NCBI RefSeq assembly: GCF_036013915.1
Contig: NZ_CP107899.1
Span: forward strand, 8,150,001 to 8,214,000
Direction of reading: 5' to 3'
DNA: 64,000 nt
Source of the DNA: Streptomyces sp. NBC_00464
GTDB lineage: Bacteria; Actinomycetota; Actinomycetes; Streptomycetales; Streptomycetaceae
This document shows, in pieces, positions 36,432 through 45,047 of the stretch (the stretch's first letter is position 1; each line of letters opens with the position of its first letter). The position numbers and the translations under genes were made by a program. The notes beneath the pieces were generated by a model that searched no databases, was not told the origin of the DNA, and worked only from the letters and a program-made list of their open reading frames with translations.

Positions 36432-38180
36432 CTACTCATCGGTGGGGCCGAGGTCGGCGTTCTCCCGGAGTCCGACGGTCCGGGCGCGGTGGCAGGCGTG
36501 CAGTTCCAGCACGACGATCTCGTTGGTGCCGGGACGCAGGACCGGTGCCGGTACGTACAGGGAGTTCTGCGGGCCGCGCGACCAGAAGCGCCCCAGCGCG
36601 AATCCGTTGATCCACACACTGCCCTTCGTCCAGCCGTCGAGGTGGAGGAAGGTGTCCGCGGGTGCGTCGGCCTCGAAGGTGCCCCGGTGGAACGTGGGGC
36701 CGGCCGGTACCGTCCCTGCCGTGAAGGGCAGCGCGGTGAGATCGGTCAGGGGCAGTGGCCGACTGGTCCATCCGGTGATGTCGTCACCGTCCAGGAGGAC
36801 CTTGCCCAGCAGGCCTTTGCGGTCGTGGATGCCCGTCCCGTAGTTGACCCGCCCCTGGTTCTCCACCAGCACGCCGAGGGTGCTGCCGGCGCGGGGAGCG
36901 GTGACGGTCAGGGCGTGCTCGTGGCTCTCGCGTTCCAGCACTCCGGCCGGTACCCCGTCCACGAAGAACTGGGCGCGGTCCCTGACCTGCTCCACCTCCA
37001 GCAGGGCAGGCCCCGCGGACGGCAGCGTCGTCTCGTACAGAACGAACCCGAAGTCCTGCCCCAACTGCTCCATGGTCAGCGGCCGCGGTGCGTCCACGGC
37101 TGTGCCGAGCGTTTCCGCGCACTCCAGCAGGCCGGCACTTTCGGTGAGTACGACGGTCGTCGGCGCCAGCCTGGGGCCGCGCGGAGGGACGGGCTCGGCC
37201 GGGACCGGCGCGTACTTGGCGATCACGTCGCGGAAGGCGGTGAACTTCTCGGTCGGGTCGCCGGCCTCGTCGAGCGGAGCGTCGTAGTCGTACGACGTGA
37301 CGGTGGGGCGGTAGGTGTGCTTGTCGTTGGCGCCGTTGGTGAAACCGAAGTTCGTGCCGCCGTGGAACATGTAGAAGTTGACGGAAGCGCCGGTGGCCAG
37401 CAGCTCGTCCAGTTCCCGGGCCGCATTGCCGGCGTCCCGGATCACGTGGCGGGTTCCCCAGCGGTCGAACCAGCCGATCCAGAACTCGGTGCACATCAGC
37501 GGGCCCGTCGGCTGCTGGGTGCGCAACTCGGCCATGCTCTGTGCGGAGCGGCTGCCGAAGTTCGCCGTGGCCAGGACACCGGGCAGGCTGCCACGCGCCA
37601 GGTCGTCGGGCTGGTCGCAGGTGAACAGCGGCACGTCCACCCCGCAGCGGCGGAGAGAGTCCGCGAGATGCTCCAGATACGCGGTGTCGTCGCCGAACGC
37701 CCCGTACTCGTTCTCCACCTGGACGGCCAGCACCGGGCCTCCCCGGGTGGCCAGGTAGGGCCTCAACGGGGTCAGGAGCCGGTCGAAGTAGTCGTCGACA
37801 GCGGCGAGGAAACGCGGGTCGCGGGTCCGCAGCCGGATGCCGGGCTCCGCCAGGAGCCAGGACGGCAGGCCGCCCCCTTCCCATTCGGCGCAGATGTACG
37901 GGCCGGGCCGGAGCAGTACGCGCAGCCCCTCGGCGGCGGCGAGGTCCATGAACCGGGCTATGTCCAGTCCGTCGTCCGTCCTGAATTCGCCGGGCCGCGG
38001 CTGGTGGAGATTCCAGGGCACGTAGGTCTCGACGGTGTTGAGACCCATGAGCCGGGCCTTGCGCAGCCGGTCGGCCCACAGGCCGGGGTGCACGCGGAAG
38101 TAGTGCAGCCCGCCGGACAGGAGCCGGAACGGTTCGCCGTCGAGGGTGAAGCCGCCGTCGTCGATCTGAAGAAGGGGCAT
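36432..38180 (-). CDS. Intracellular GH35 beta-galactosidase
   Basis: A 582-residue protein without signal peptide. The GH35 barrel shows the start LDGEPFRLLSGGLHYFRVHP, the family signature GGPVLAVQVENEYGAFG with acid/base Glu158, and the candidate nucleophile Glu232 in CTEFWIGWFD; FYMFHGGTNFGFTNGA follows. C-terminal jelly-roll domains (about 380-570) close with GFALGRFWSRGPQNSLYVPA. Start ATG 38180 has AGGAG 9 bases upstream. It probably hydrolyses galacto-oligosaccharides brought in by the CUT1 importer. The LacI palindrome O4 lies 67 bases upstream of the start, the clearest operator-gene pairing in the island. Confidence 0.94.
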   Translation of the reverse strand: MPLLQIDDGGFTLDGEPFRLLSGGLHYFRVHPGLWADRLRKARLMGLNTVETYVPWNLHQPRPGEFRTDDGLDIARFMDLAAAEGLRVLLRPGPYICAEWEGGGLPSWLLAEPGIRLRTRDPRFLAAVDDYFDRLLTPLRPYLATRGGPVLAVQVENEYGAFGDDTAYLEHLADSLRRCGVDVPLFTCDQPDDLARGSLPGVLATANFGSRSAQSMAELRTQQPTGPLMCTEFWIGWFDRWGTRHVIRDAGNAARELDELLATGASVNFYMFHGGTNFGFTNGANDKHTYRPTVTSYDYDAPLDEAGDPTEKFTAFRDVIAKYAPVPAEPVPPRGPRLAPTTVVLTESAGLLECAETLGTAVDAPRPLTMEQLGQDFGFVLYETTLPSAGPALLEVEQVRDRAQFFVDGVPAGVLERESHEHALTVTAPRAGSTLGVLVENQGRVNYGTGIHDRKGLLGKVLLDGDDITGWTSRPLPLTDLTALPFTAGTVPAGPTFHRGTFEADAPADTFLHLDGWTKGSVWINGFALGRFWSRGPQNSLYVPAPVLRPGTNEIVVLELHACHRARTVGLRENADLGPTDE

Positions 38181-38608
38181 GTACGAGTGCTCCTGTGCTG
38201 AGGTGAGGTGCGCTGTCGCGTGGCCGGGACGAGCCCGTCGACAGACATGTTTACGTGAACACTCGCAGATGGCAAGCTTCCGGGGCTCGATGGGCCGGGA
38301 GGTCGGCGAACAAGGGGGAGCGCGGGTGCTCCCGGCCCTGTGGTGAGGGTGGACTCCGGCCGGGCAGGTCTCATGCGCCGAGAGGGCGATTCCACAAGGT
38401 GCAACATAACTGCACAGATGTTGACGCCAGTTGAGGGGCGTGCTGCACTGAATCCAACACGCAAGTCGTGTCACGCTCAGGAATGTTTACGCTCCCAGGT
38501 GGTGTGCGCACCAGTGGCCGGGACGCCGCTCGGGTCGCGCGTGCCGCAAGGTCCAGTGCTCTCCGACTGGCTGTCAGCTTCCCCCACCAGAGCCGCAGGA
38601 GTTCCCCC
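38181..38608. promoter_or_regulatory. Divergent GH35/GH110 regulatory region with LacI operators O4 and O5
   Basis: This 428-bp gap contains ATGTTTACGTGAACAC at 38247-38262 (O4, near-perfect palindrome) on the GH35 side. On the GH110 side are ATGTTTACGCTCCCAG at 38483-38498 (O5, only the left half conserved) and a second half-site, ATGTTGACGCCAGTTG, at 38418-38433. A separate dyad, GTGCAACATAACTGCAC (38399-38415), lies between them and may belong to another regulator. Confidence 0.7.
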
Positions 38609-41398
38609 ATGCAGTTCTTTCTCCGTTGGCCCGTGCTCGCGCTGGGCGCGGCTCTGGCGGTCACGGCCACCACACTGCTCGGGCCCCTGCCCGCGGGTGC
38701 CGCCCGAGCAGCCGCCGAGACGGTGGTCGAGGTGACTGCGTTCGGCGCCGACCCGACGGGCCGGAGCGACAGTGCCGCCGCAGTCGCCAAGGCCGTGCGG
38801 CACGCCGGGACGATCGAGGGTCCGGTACGGATCGTCTTCCCCCACGGCACCTATCAGATCTACCCGGAGCAGGCCGAGGTCCGCGAGCTGTACGTCTCCA
38901 ACACCGTCGGTGCCGACCAGTCCTACAAGGACAAGCGGATCGGCATCCTTCTTGAGGACATGGACGACGTCACCGTTGACGGCGACGGATCGCATCTCCA
39001 GTTCCACGGGCTGATGACCACCTTTGCGGCGATCCGCTCCCAGCGCGTCTCCGTCAGGAACTTCAGCTTCGACTACACCGCCCCGAAGGTGGTCGACGCA
39101 ACCGTCAGCGAGTCCGGGGTGGCCGACGGCCACGCCTACCGCGTACTGAAGATCCCTGCGGGCAGCGGATTCTCGGTCGGAGACCGGCAGGTGACCTGGC
39201 TGGGGGAGACCAGCCCGGCCACCGGCCGGCCGTACTGGTCAGGAGTCAATGGCATGCAGTACACCCAGATCCACGACCCCACGGCGAAGCGGACCTGGCG
39301 CGGCTCCAATCCGCTGTTCGACGACGTGGCCTCCATGACCGATCTCGGTGCCCAGAAGCTGCGCATCGACTACAGCACCGGGACAGCGCCGAGTGACCGC
39401 GGACTGGTCTACCAGATGCGCCAGACCACGCGGGACACCCCCTCGGCCCTCCTCTGGGAGTCGAAGGACATCACCGTCCAGGACCTGAAGGCCCGCTATC
39501 TGCATGGCTTCGGCTTCGTGGGACAGCTCAGCGAGAACGTCACGATCAAGGGCAACGAATTCCGTACGGACCCTGCCTCCGGACGCACCACGGCCGGATT
39601 CGCCGACTTCGTGCAGATGTCGGGGGTCAAGGGGCAGGTGACCATCACCGACAACGTGTTCGACGGCGCGCACGACGACGCGATCAACATCCACGGCACC
39701 TATCTGGAGGTGACCGGACGGCCCGCGCCCAACGCGCTCACGCTGGAGTACCGGCACAACGAGACGGCCGGATTCCCGCAGTTCCACCCCGGTGACACGG
39801 TGGAGATCGTGGACAAGCGCACGATGCTGCCGGTGCCCGGCACAACGGCCGGGGTCGTGTCCGTCGACGGCCCCTCCGGCCAGGACCACGACAAGTCCCT
39901 GACCAGCATGACGGTCACCTTCGACCGGACCGTCCCCGACTCGGTCAGCCCCCGGAACTTCGTGGTGGAGAACACCACGTACACCCCGTCGGTCGAGATC
40001 AGCGGCAACACCTTCCGCTCCATCCCCACCCGCGGCGTCCTGGTCACCACACGCAGGCCCGTCATCATCGAGGACAACGTCTTCGACGGCATGTCGATGG
40101 CCAGCATCTTCATCTCCTCCGACGCCTACCAGTGGTACGAGTCCGGGCCGGTCACCGATGTACTGATCCGCCGCAACACCTTCCAGCGGCCGGCCGGTCC
40201 CGTGATCTTCGTCGAGCCGACCAACCAGGCCGTGGATCCCGCACACCCCGTGCACCGCAACATCCGCATCGAGGACAACACCTTCAGGACCGGCGATGTG
40301 CGACTGCTCGACGCCAAGAGCGTGGGCGGCATCACGTTCAAGTCGAACGAGGTCTCCCGGCTCGACCGCAACACCTCTTTCGCCGCCGAGGCGAAGAACC
40401 TGTGCCCGGCTCCGGGCACCACGACTACAGTGCGTACGGTCACCACGGCCGCGCCGTACTCCACCTCGCTGTTCTCCTACCGCGGCTCCTCCGGGGCCGT
40501 CATCAGCGGCAACGACTTCGACAACGGCCTCAACCTGCGAGCCGACCTCGATGCCACCGACCCTGCGCAGGTCACCGGCGACGAGGTCGTGAACGGCGCC
40601 GACCACGTGCTGCCGCTGCTGCCGACGACGAGCTACACCAGCAGCAACGCGACCATCGCCGCTGTCGACGCGACCGGAAAGGTCACGGCAGGGTCCACCG
40701 GCACGGCCGTCATCACACCCGTCACGCACAGCCAACTCGGGGACACCACAGGTGTGCCGATCAAGCTCACCGTCGGCGCGGACCCCGCCTCGCCCGCCTG
40801 CACCAAGCCGCTCGGCCTGAACACCGACGCGTGGTCCGTGGTCCGCGACCTGCCCGATCACCGTGCCGTCCTGCCGGGTGACAACCTCCAGCTCACCCCC
40901 GGCGGACGGGGATTCCTGTGGGCGGGCGCCAACAGCGCCCACAACCTCGTCCTCACCGGCACCGGCTCCGGAAACGGCACCGCCACGGTCAGGATGAGCG
41001 GCCGCACGCAGCGCGGCTACATGGAAGCCGGCCTCCTCCTCTACCGCGGCGACGACGACTACCTCGCCCTCCAGCGCAAGCACAACGCCGGCAGCCCCAC
41101 CCTCACTCTCTCCTCGGAACAGGGAGGCCGGGCACAGGAACCGGACCGTGCACCCGACCCCGGCCAGGACGACCTCTGGCTGCGCCTGCAGCGCACCGGC
41201 GACAGCGTCACCGCCTCGTACTCCCTCGACGGCACCGGTTTCACCCGCCTCGGCGAACCGGTCGATGCCTCGTGGCTGCAGGATGCGCGCTTCGGTGTGC
41301 TCGCCGAGGTGGAGAGCATCTCCGGCTCCGACACCCCGTTCCGCTTCAACGACTTCACCGTCGACGGCACTCCGGTGTCCTTCACCTCCGCGTGGTGA
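38609..41398 (+). CDS. Secreted GH110 alpha-1,3-galactosidase-like enzyme
   Basis: A 929-residue secreted protein. Signal peptide to about residue 34 (PAGAARA); a right-handed parallel beta-helix (about 40-640) begins VTAFGADPTGRSDSAAAV and has GAHDDAINIHGTYLEVTG with the adjacent Asp356-Asp357 pair expected at the GH110 active site. A Big2-like immunoglobulin domain (about 665-730, SSNATIAAVDATGKVTAG) follows, then a concanavalin-like C-terminal module (about 735-925) with MEAGLLLYRGDDDYLALQRK. GH110 enzymes known from Streptomyces and Bacteroides remove terminal alpha-1,3-linked galactose. Arabinogalactan is mainly beta-linked, so the natural substrate here could be an alpha-galactosyl cap or another glycan. 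Clear ribosome binding site GCAGGAG. Confidence 0.85.
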   Translation: MQFFLRWPVLALGAALAVTATTLLGPLPAGAARAAAETVVEVTAFGADPTGRSDSAAAVAKAVRHAGTIEGPVRIVFPHGTYQIYPEQAEVRELYVSNTVGADQSYKDKRIGILLEDMDDVTVDGDGSHLQFHGLMTTFAAIRSQRVSVRNFSFDYTAPKVVDATVSESGVADGHAYRVLKIPAGSGFSVGDRQVTWLGETSPATGRPYWSGVNGMQYTQIHDPTAKRTWRGSNPLFDDVASMTDLGAQKLRIDYSTGTAPSDRGLVYQMRQTTRDTPSALLWESKDITVQDLKARYLHGFGFVGQLSENVTIKGNEFRTDPASGRTTAGFADFVQMSGVKGQVTITDNVFDGAHDDAINIHGTYLEVTGRPAPNALTLEYRHNETAGFPQFHPGDTVEIVDKRTMLPVPGTTAGVVSVDGPSGQDHDKSLTSMTVTFDRTVPDSVSPRNFVVENTTYTPSVEISGNTFRSIPTRGVLVTTRRPVIIEDNVFDGMSMASIFISSDAYQWYESGPVTDVLIRRNTFQRPAGPVIFVEPTNQAVDPAHPVHRNIRIEDNTFRTGDVRLLDAKSVGGITFKSNEVSRLDRNTSFAAEAKNLCPAPGTTTTVRTVTTAAPYSTSLFSYRGSSGAVISGNDFDNGLNLRADLDATDPAQVTGDEVVNGADHVLPLLPTTSYTSSNATIAAVDATGKVTAGSTGTAVITPVTHSQLGDTTGVPIKLTVGADPASPACTKPLGLNTDAWSVVRDLPDHRAVLPGDNLQLTPGGRGFLWAGANSAHNLVLTGTGSGNGTATVRMSGRTQRGYMEAGLLLYRGDDDYLALQRKHNAGSPTLTLSSEQGGRAQEPDRAPDPGQDDLWLRLQRTGDSVTASYSLDGTGFTRLGEPVDASWLQDARFGVLAEVESISGSDTPFRFNDFTVDGTPVSFTSAW

Positions 41399-41430
41399 AG
41401 CCGCGCCGCACTCGCGCGGCGGCTCTCACC

Positions 41431-41546
41431 GGCACTCTCACCGGAGCCGGCGGGAAATGCCTCGACGTCACCGACGACGCCACCACGGCAGGCAACACGC
41501 TGCGTTTGAGGTCCTGCTACGGCAGCTCCGCCCAGCAGTGGGTCCT
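41431..41546 (+). pseudogene. Orphan CBM13 (ricin-type) remnant
   Basis: Directly after the GH110 stop, in a different frame, the DNA encodes one ricin-type repeat: TLTGAGGKCLDVTDDATTAG then LRLRSCYGSSAQQWVL. It has no start of its own and the rest of the trefoil is missing; the sequence to 41657 shows no further similarity apart from the ribosome binding site of the next gene. It may be what is left of a CBM13 that was fused to the GH110 enzyme or to the CBM13-GH35 enzyme downstream. Confidence 0.65.
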
Positions 41547-41657
41547 GTGCCCCCTCAGCACTCTTCCCGGCACTCCGGCCACGACCGGTCCGCGTACCGG
41601 TGGACGAACGGCGCGTGGGACACCCGCATCGACGATGCAACCAGTGAAGGAGCCGAC

Positions 41658-44411
41658 ATGGACGCCCCGAAGAGCAATGCGCACAGCGGACCGGCCCGCC
41701 GTAGCGTGATCCGGATACTGGGGGCGGGGGCTGTGGCCCTTGCCGTCGGTCCGGTCCTCGGCGGCCTGATCCGCCCCTCACGGGCGTACGCGGCGGACCG
41801 TGTGACCGGAGCCCCGATGATCCTCACGAACGTGCACAGCGGCTGTGTGCTCGACGTCTACGGCCGCGCGTCGGACGACGGCGCTGCGATCATCCAGTGG
41901 ACGGCTACCGGCGTCTCCAACCAGGAATGGACCGCGGTCGACCAGGGCGATGGCTGGGTGACCATCGCCTCGATGAACTCGGGCAAGGTGCTCGATGTGT
42001 CGGGCGGCCGGACCGACGACGGCGCGCGGGTTATCCAGTGGAACGACAGCGGCGCCGCCAACCAGCAGTGGAGGCTGGACGACGCCGGGCAGGGCCGGGT
42101 GAAGATCGTCGGCAGAGCGAGCGGGAAGCTCCTCTCGGTCGTGGAGTCCGCGACCACCGCCGGCGCCGCGATCGAGATCCGCTCCGACACCGACGACCCG
42201 GCGCAGCTCTGGACGGCGACGCCCGCGCCGTACCGCCTGGACGCCACCGTCACCGAGTCGCGGCCCGACACGCCCCTTGCCAACGCCGGTGGCGTCGCGG
42301 GCGGGGTCACCTACGGCGTGACGCGCAACGGCTGGTCCCGCGACGGTGTGCCCTGGTACCCGGTGAGCGGTGAGTTCCACTACGTCCGCCATCCCGCCGA
42401 ACTCTGGGAGCGGGAGCTGGGCAAGATGCGCGCCGCCGGCGTGGGCATCGTGGCCACCTACGTGTTCTGGAACCACCACGAGCAGACCGAAGGCACCTTC
42501 GACTGGACGGGACGCAAGGACCTGAGAGCCTTCACGGCTGCCGCTCAGCGGCAGGGCATGATGGTCTGGCTCCGCGTGGGCCCGTTCATCAACGCCGAGG
42601 CCACGGACGGTGGAATTCCCTCCTTCGCCCTGCCGGGTTCACGTACCGATGACGCGGGGTACCTGGCCAAGGTCGACGCCTACTTCGCCCGGATCGCCGC
42701 TCAGCTCGGTGGGATGTGGGCCAAGGACGGCGGCCCCGTCGTCGGCATCCAGCTCGAGAACGAGTTCGCCAACGGCGACCCGGCACACATCACCACCCTG
42801 CGGCAGATGTGCACCGCCCACGGCATGGTGGTGCCCTATTACACGGTCACGGCCAACTCCAGATTCGACAAGGACACCGCGATCCCCCTCCAGGGCGCCT
42901 ACACCTACCGGGGATGGGAGCGGGGCGCGGGCACCTCGGCCACGTCCGGGTTCATCTACGGCACCGACGAGTGGACCGCCAACACCGACATCGGCGGGGC
43001 GACCTACGACACGCTCGACTACCCCCGCGGGTTCTGCGAGCTCGGCACGGGCAGCCCGATGCGCGGGAACGACCGCTTCCTCGTCGAGCGCACCTATGTG
43101 GCGGCGCACGCGTACGACAGTGTGGGGCGAGGCGCCAACTACCTGGGCTACTACATGTTCCACGGGGGAACCCAGATGCCGGGCCTGAGCGGAGACTGGC
43201 CGCTCACCTACGACTTCCAGGCCCCGCTGGGCGAGTTCGGACAGACCCGGGACTCCTACCGGCACTACCGGCGCCTCCACACGTTCGTCACCACCTGCGC
43301 CGAGGAACTCATCAGGACGCGGATCGCCCGTGACCCCGGACAGATCATGGACCCGGCGCAGACCCGCCGGCTGCGCTACATCGGCCGCTTCGACACCAAC
43401 GGTCGAGGCTTCGCCTTCGTCAACAACACCCAGCGCAACGTCACCCTGCCGGCCCGGTCCGACGTCCAGATCCGCGTGAACACAGCCGGCGGCACGGTCA
43501 CGTTGCCCGCCAAGCCGCTGACGATGCCGGAGGGCCGCTACAACTTCTTCCCCGTCATGACCGACCTGAACGGCGTCGACCTCCGCTGGGCCACGCTCGA
43601 ACCGCTGGCGAGGCTCACCGGCGACGACGTCCCCACCTGGGTCTACTGGGCCCCGGACTGGACGGACCGCACACTCGCCCTGGACAGCACCACCGAGATC
43701 ACCGGCGAACTGGGGACGGTCACCCAGACCTTGACCGGGAACGAGCGCATCGTCACGCTTCCCTCCGGGCAGCGCACCTCGCTGCTGGTGCGCAGGGCCG
43801 GTGCCACAGCCCCCTCCGCCAGGATCATCGTGCTCACCGAGACCGAGTCGCTGAGCGCGGTGGTCACTGCGCTCAACGGCCGCGACCGCCTCGTGCTCAC
43901 CGGCTCGGCGAACGTGACCGGCGTCCAGCCGGCCGTGCGGTTCGGCGGCCCCGCCGGCAGCACCGTCACCGCCGACATCTTCCCCGCCGAAGGCCTGGCC
44001 CCGGCCGCGGGGTGGAAGGCGGCTCGGACGGAGAAGCCCTTCACGCGCTACAGCTACCAGCTCCCCAAGGCCCCGGCCGCTCCGCAGCTGACCTCCCTGG
44101 GCGCCGGCCGGTGGCGTATCAACAGCGATGCGACGGCTCTCGCCGGCCTGGCCGAGGCCCATCTCGTGCTCGACTACCGGGGCGGCGAAGCGACGCTGAC
44201 CGGCGCGGGAACCAAGATCACGAACGACCTCTACCACGGTGACACCTGGACGATTGATCTGAAGCGCATCGACGAAGCCGCCCGCGCCGACCTGATCCTG
44301 GAGGTCTCCACCTGGGACGACGCGATCCAAGGCGTCCCACGCCCCTCCGGCACCCTTCCCGGTCTGCCCTCATGGACCTGGAAGCCACAGCATGAAGCCA
44401 CTTGGCGCTGA
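41658..44411 (+). CDS. Tat-exported CBM13-GH35 beta-galactosidase
   Basis: A 917-residue exported enzyme: Tat-type signal (ARRSVIRILGAGAVALAVG, cleavage near SRAYAA), an N-terminal CBM13 trefoil (about 50-185, repeats with QQW/QEW), then a divergent GH35 barrel starting VPWYPVSGEFHYVRHPAELW. The acid/base is Glu369 in GIQLENEFANGD; the probable nucleophile is Glu461 in GFCELGTGSP. MFHGGTQMPG replaces the usual HGGTNFG. C-terminal beta-domains (about 560-910) include a Walker-free lectin-like tail. It presumably trims beta-galactosyl ends outside the cell, unlike the cytosolic GH35 at 36432. AAGGAG precedes the ATG. It is likely cotranscribed with GH110. Confidence 0.88.
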   Translation: MDAPKSNAHSGPARRSVIRILGAGAVALAVGPVLGGLIRPSRAYAADRVTGAPMILTNVHSGCVLDVYGRASDDGAAIIQWTATGVSNQEWTAVDQGDGWVTIASMNSGKVLDVSGGRTDDGARVIQWNDSGAANQQWRLDDAGQGRVKIVGRASGKLLSVVESATTAGAAIEIRSDTDDPAQLWTATPAPYRLDATVTESRPDTPLANAGGVAGGVTYGVTRNGWSRDGVPWYPVSGEFHYVRHPAELWERELGKMRAAGVGIVATYVFWNHHEQTEGTFDWTGRKDLRAFTAAAQRQGMMVWLRVGPFINAEATDGGIPSFALPGSRTDDAGYLAKVDAYFARIAAQLGGMWAKDGGPVVGIQLENEFANGDPAHITTLRQMCTAHGMVVPYYTVTANSRFDKDTAIPLQGAYTYRGWERGAGTSATSGFIYGTDEWTANTDIGGATYDTLDYPRGFCELGTGSPMRGNDRFLVERTYVAAHAYDSVGRGANYLGYYMFHGGTQMPGLSGDWPLTYDFQAPLGEFGQTRDSYRHYRRLHTFVTTCAEELIRTRIARDPGQIMDPAQTRRLRYIGRFDTNGRGFAFVNNTQRNVTLPARSDVQIRVNTAGGTVTLPAKPLTMPEGRYNFFPVMTDLNGVDLRWATLEPLARLTGDDVPTWVYWAPDWTDRTLALDSTTEITGELGTVTQTLTGNERIVTLPSGQRTSLLVRRAGATAPSARIIVLTETESLSAVVTALNGRDRLVLTGSANVTGVQPAVRFGGPAGSTVTADIFPAEGLAPAAGWKAARTEKPFTRYSYQLPKAPAAPQLTSLGAGRWRINSDATALAGLAEAHLVLDYRGGEATLTGAGTKITNDLYHGDTWTIDLKRIDEAARADLILEVSTWDDAIQGVPRPSGTLPGLPSWTWKPQHEATWR

Positions 44412-44447
44412 TCCACCTGAGGAGGTGCCTGGGGAGGTGCCTGGGGA

Positions 44448-45024
44448 GTGATGCTCGCCGTGGGTGCCTCGCTGGGTGCGCTCCCTGCCTCCGCCGTCGG
44501 CGCCTACTGGTGTTTCGCCCTCGACGCGGTCTCCTTCTGTGTGTCCGCGGCTCTGGTCCAGCGGGTACGCAAGCCCCGCGGTGAAGCCGGGGCGGGAAGG
44601 CGGCGCGGGGCAGCGTGCGGGAAAATCTGCGCGTGACTGCCTCGTTCGCCCGCGAGGACCGCCGCATCGCGGCCCCGCTGCCGGCCAAGCCGGGAACCGC
44701 CCCGGGAAACGTGGTACCGGCTCTGTACCCTGCTCTGGGCGCTGCGGTGTTCCACGTGGGCGCTGCCGGAGTGGGTCTCCTGTACGCCGCGCGGGAAGTG
44801 GGAGCGCTGATCGGCCCCGTGCTGGGGCGCCGGCTCCTGTCGGGGCGAGAGGGCTGGATCCGCCTGCTCACCCTGGCCGCGACTCTCACGTTCGGCCTCG
44901 CCCACGCGGGCTTCTCTCTGGGCACCTGGTTTCCGCCGGCCGTCATGCTGGTCGTTCCGGCCCATGTCGGGGGCAGCACGAACTCCACCCTGTCGTCCTT
45001 CCCCCTGCGATTCGGAGAGCGGCC
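44448..45024 (+). pseudogene. Decayed MFS transporter
   Basis: The 636-bp gap before the GntR gene encodes parts of a major-facilitator efflux protein in two frames: VGASLGALPASAVGAYWCF then ALDAVSFCVSAALVQRVRKP (to about 44585). Then, after a frameshift, ENLRVTASFAREDRRIAAPL and GVGLLYAAREVGALIGPVLG run to about 45020. The N-terminal half and the C-terminus are missing, and the end runs into the convergent GntR gene. No intact copy is nearby. Confidence 0.7.
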
Positions 45025-45047
45025 ACAGCCGGTGACGTGTTGCCGCG

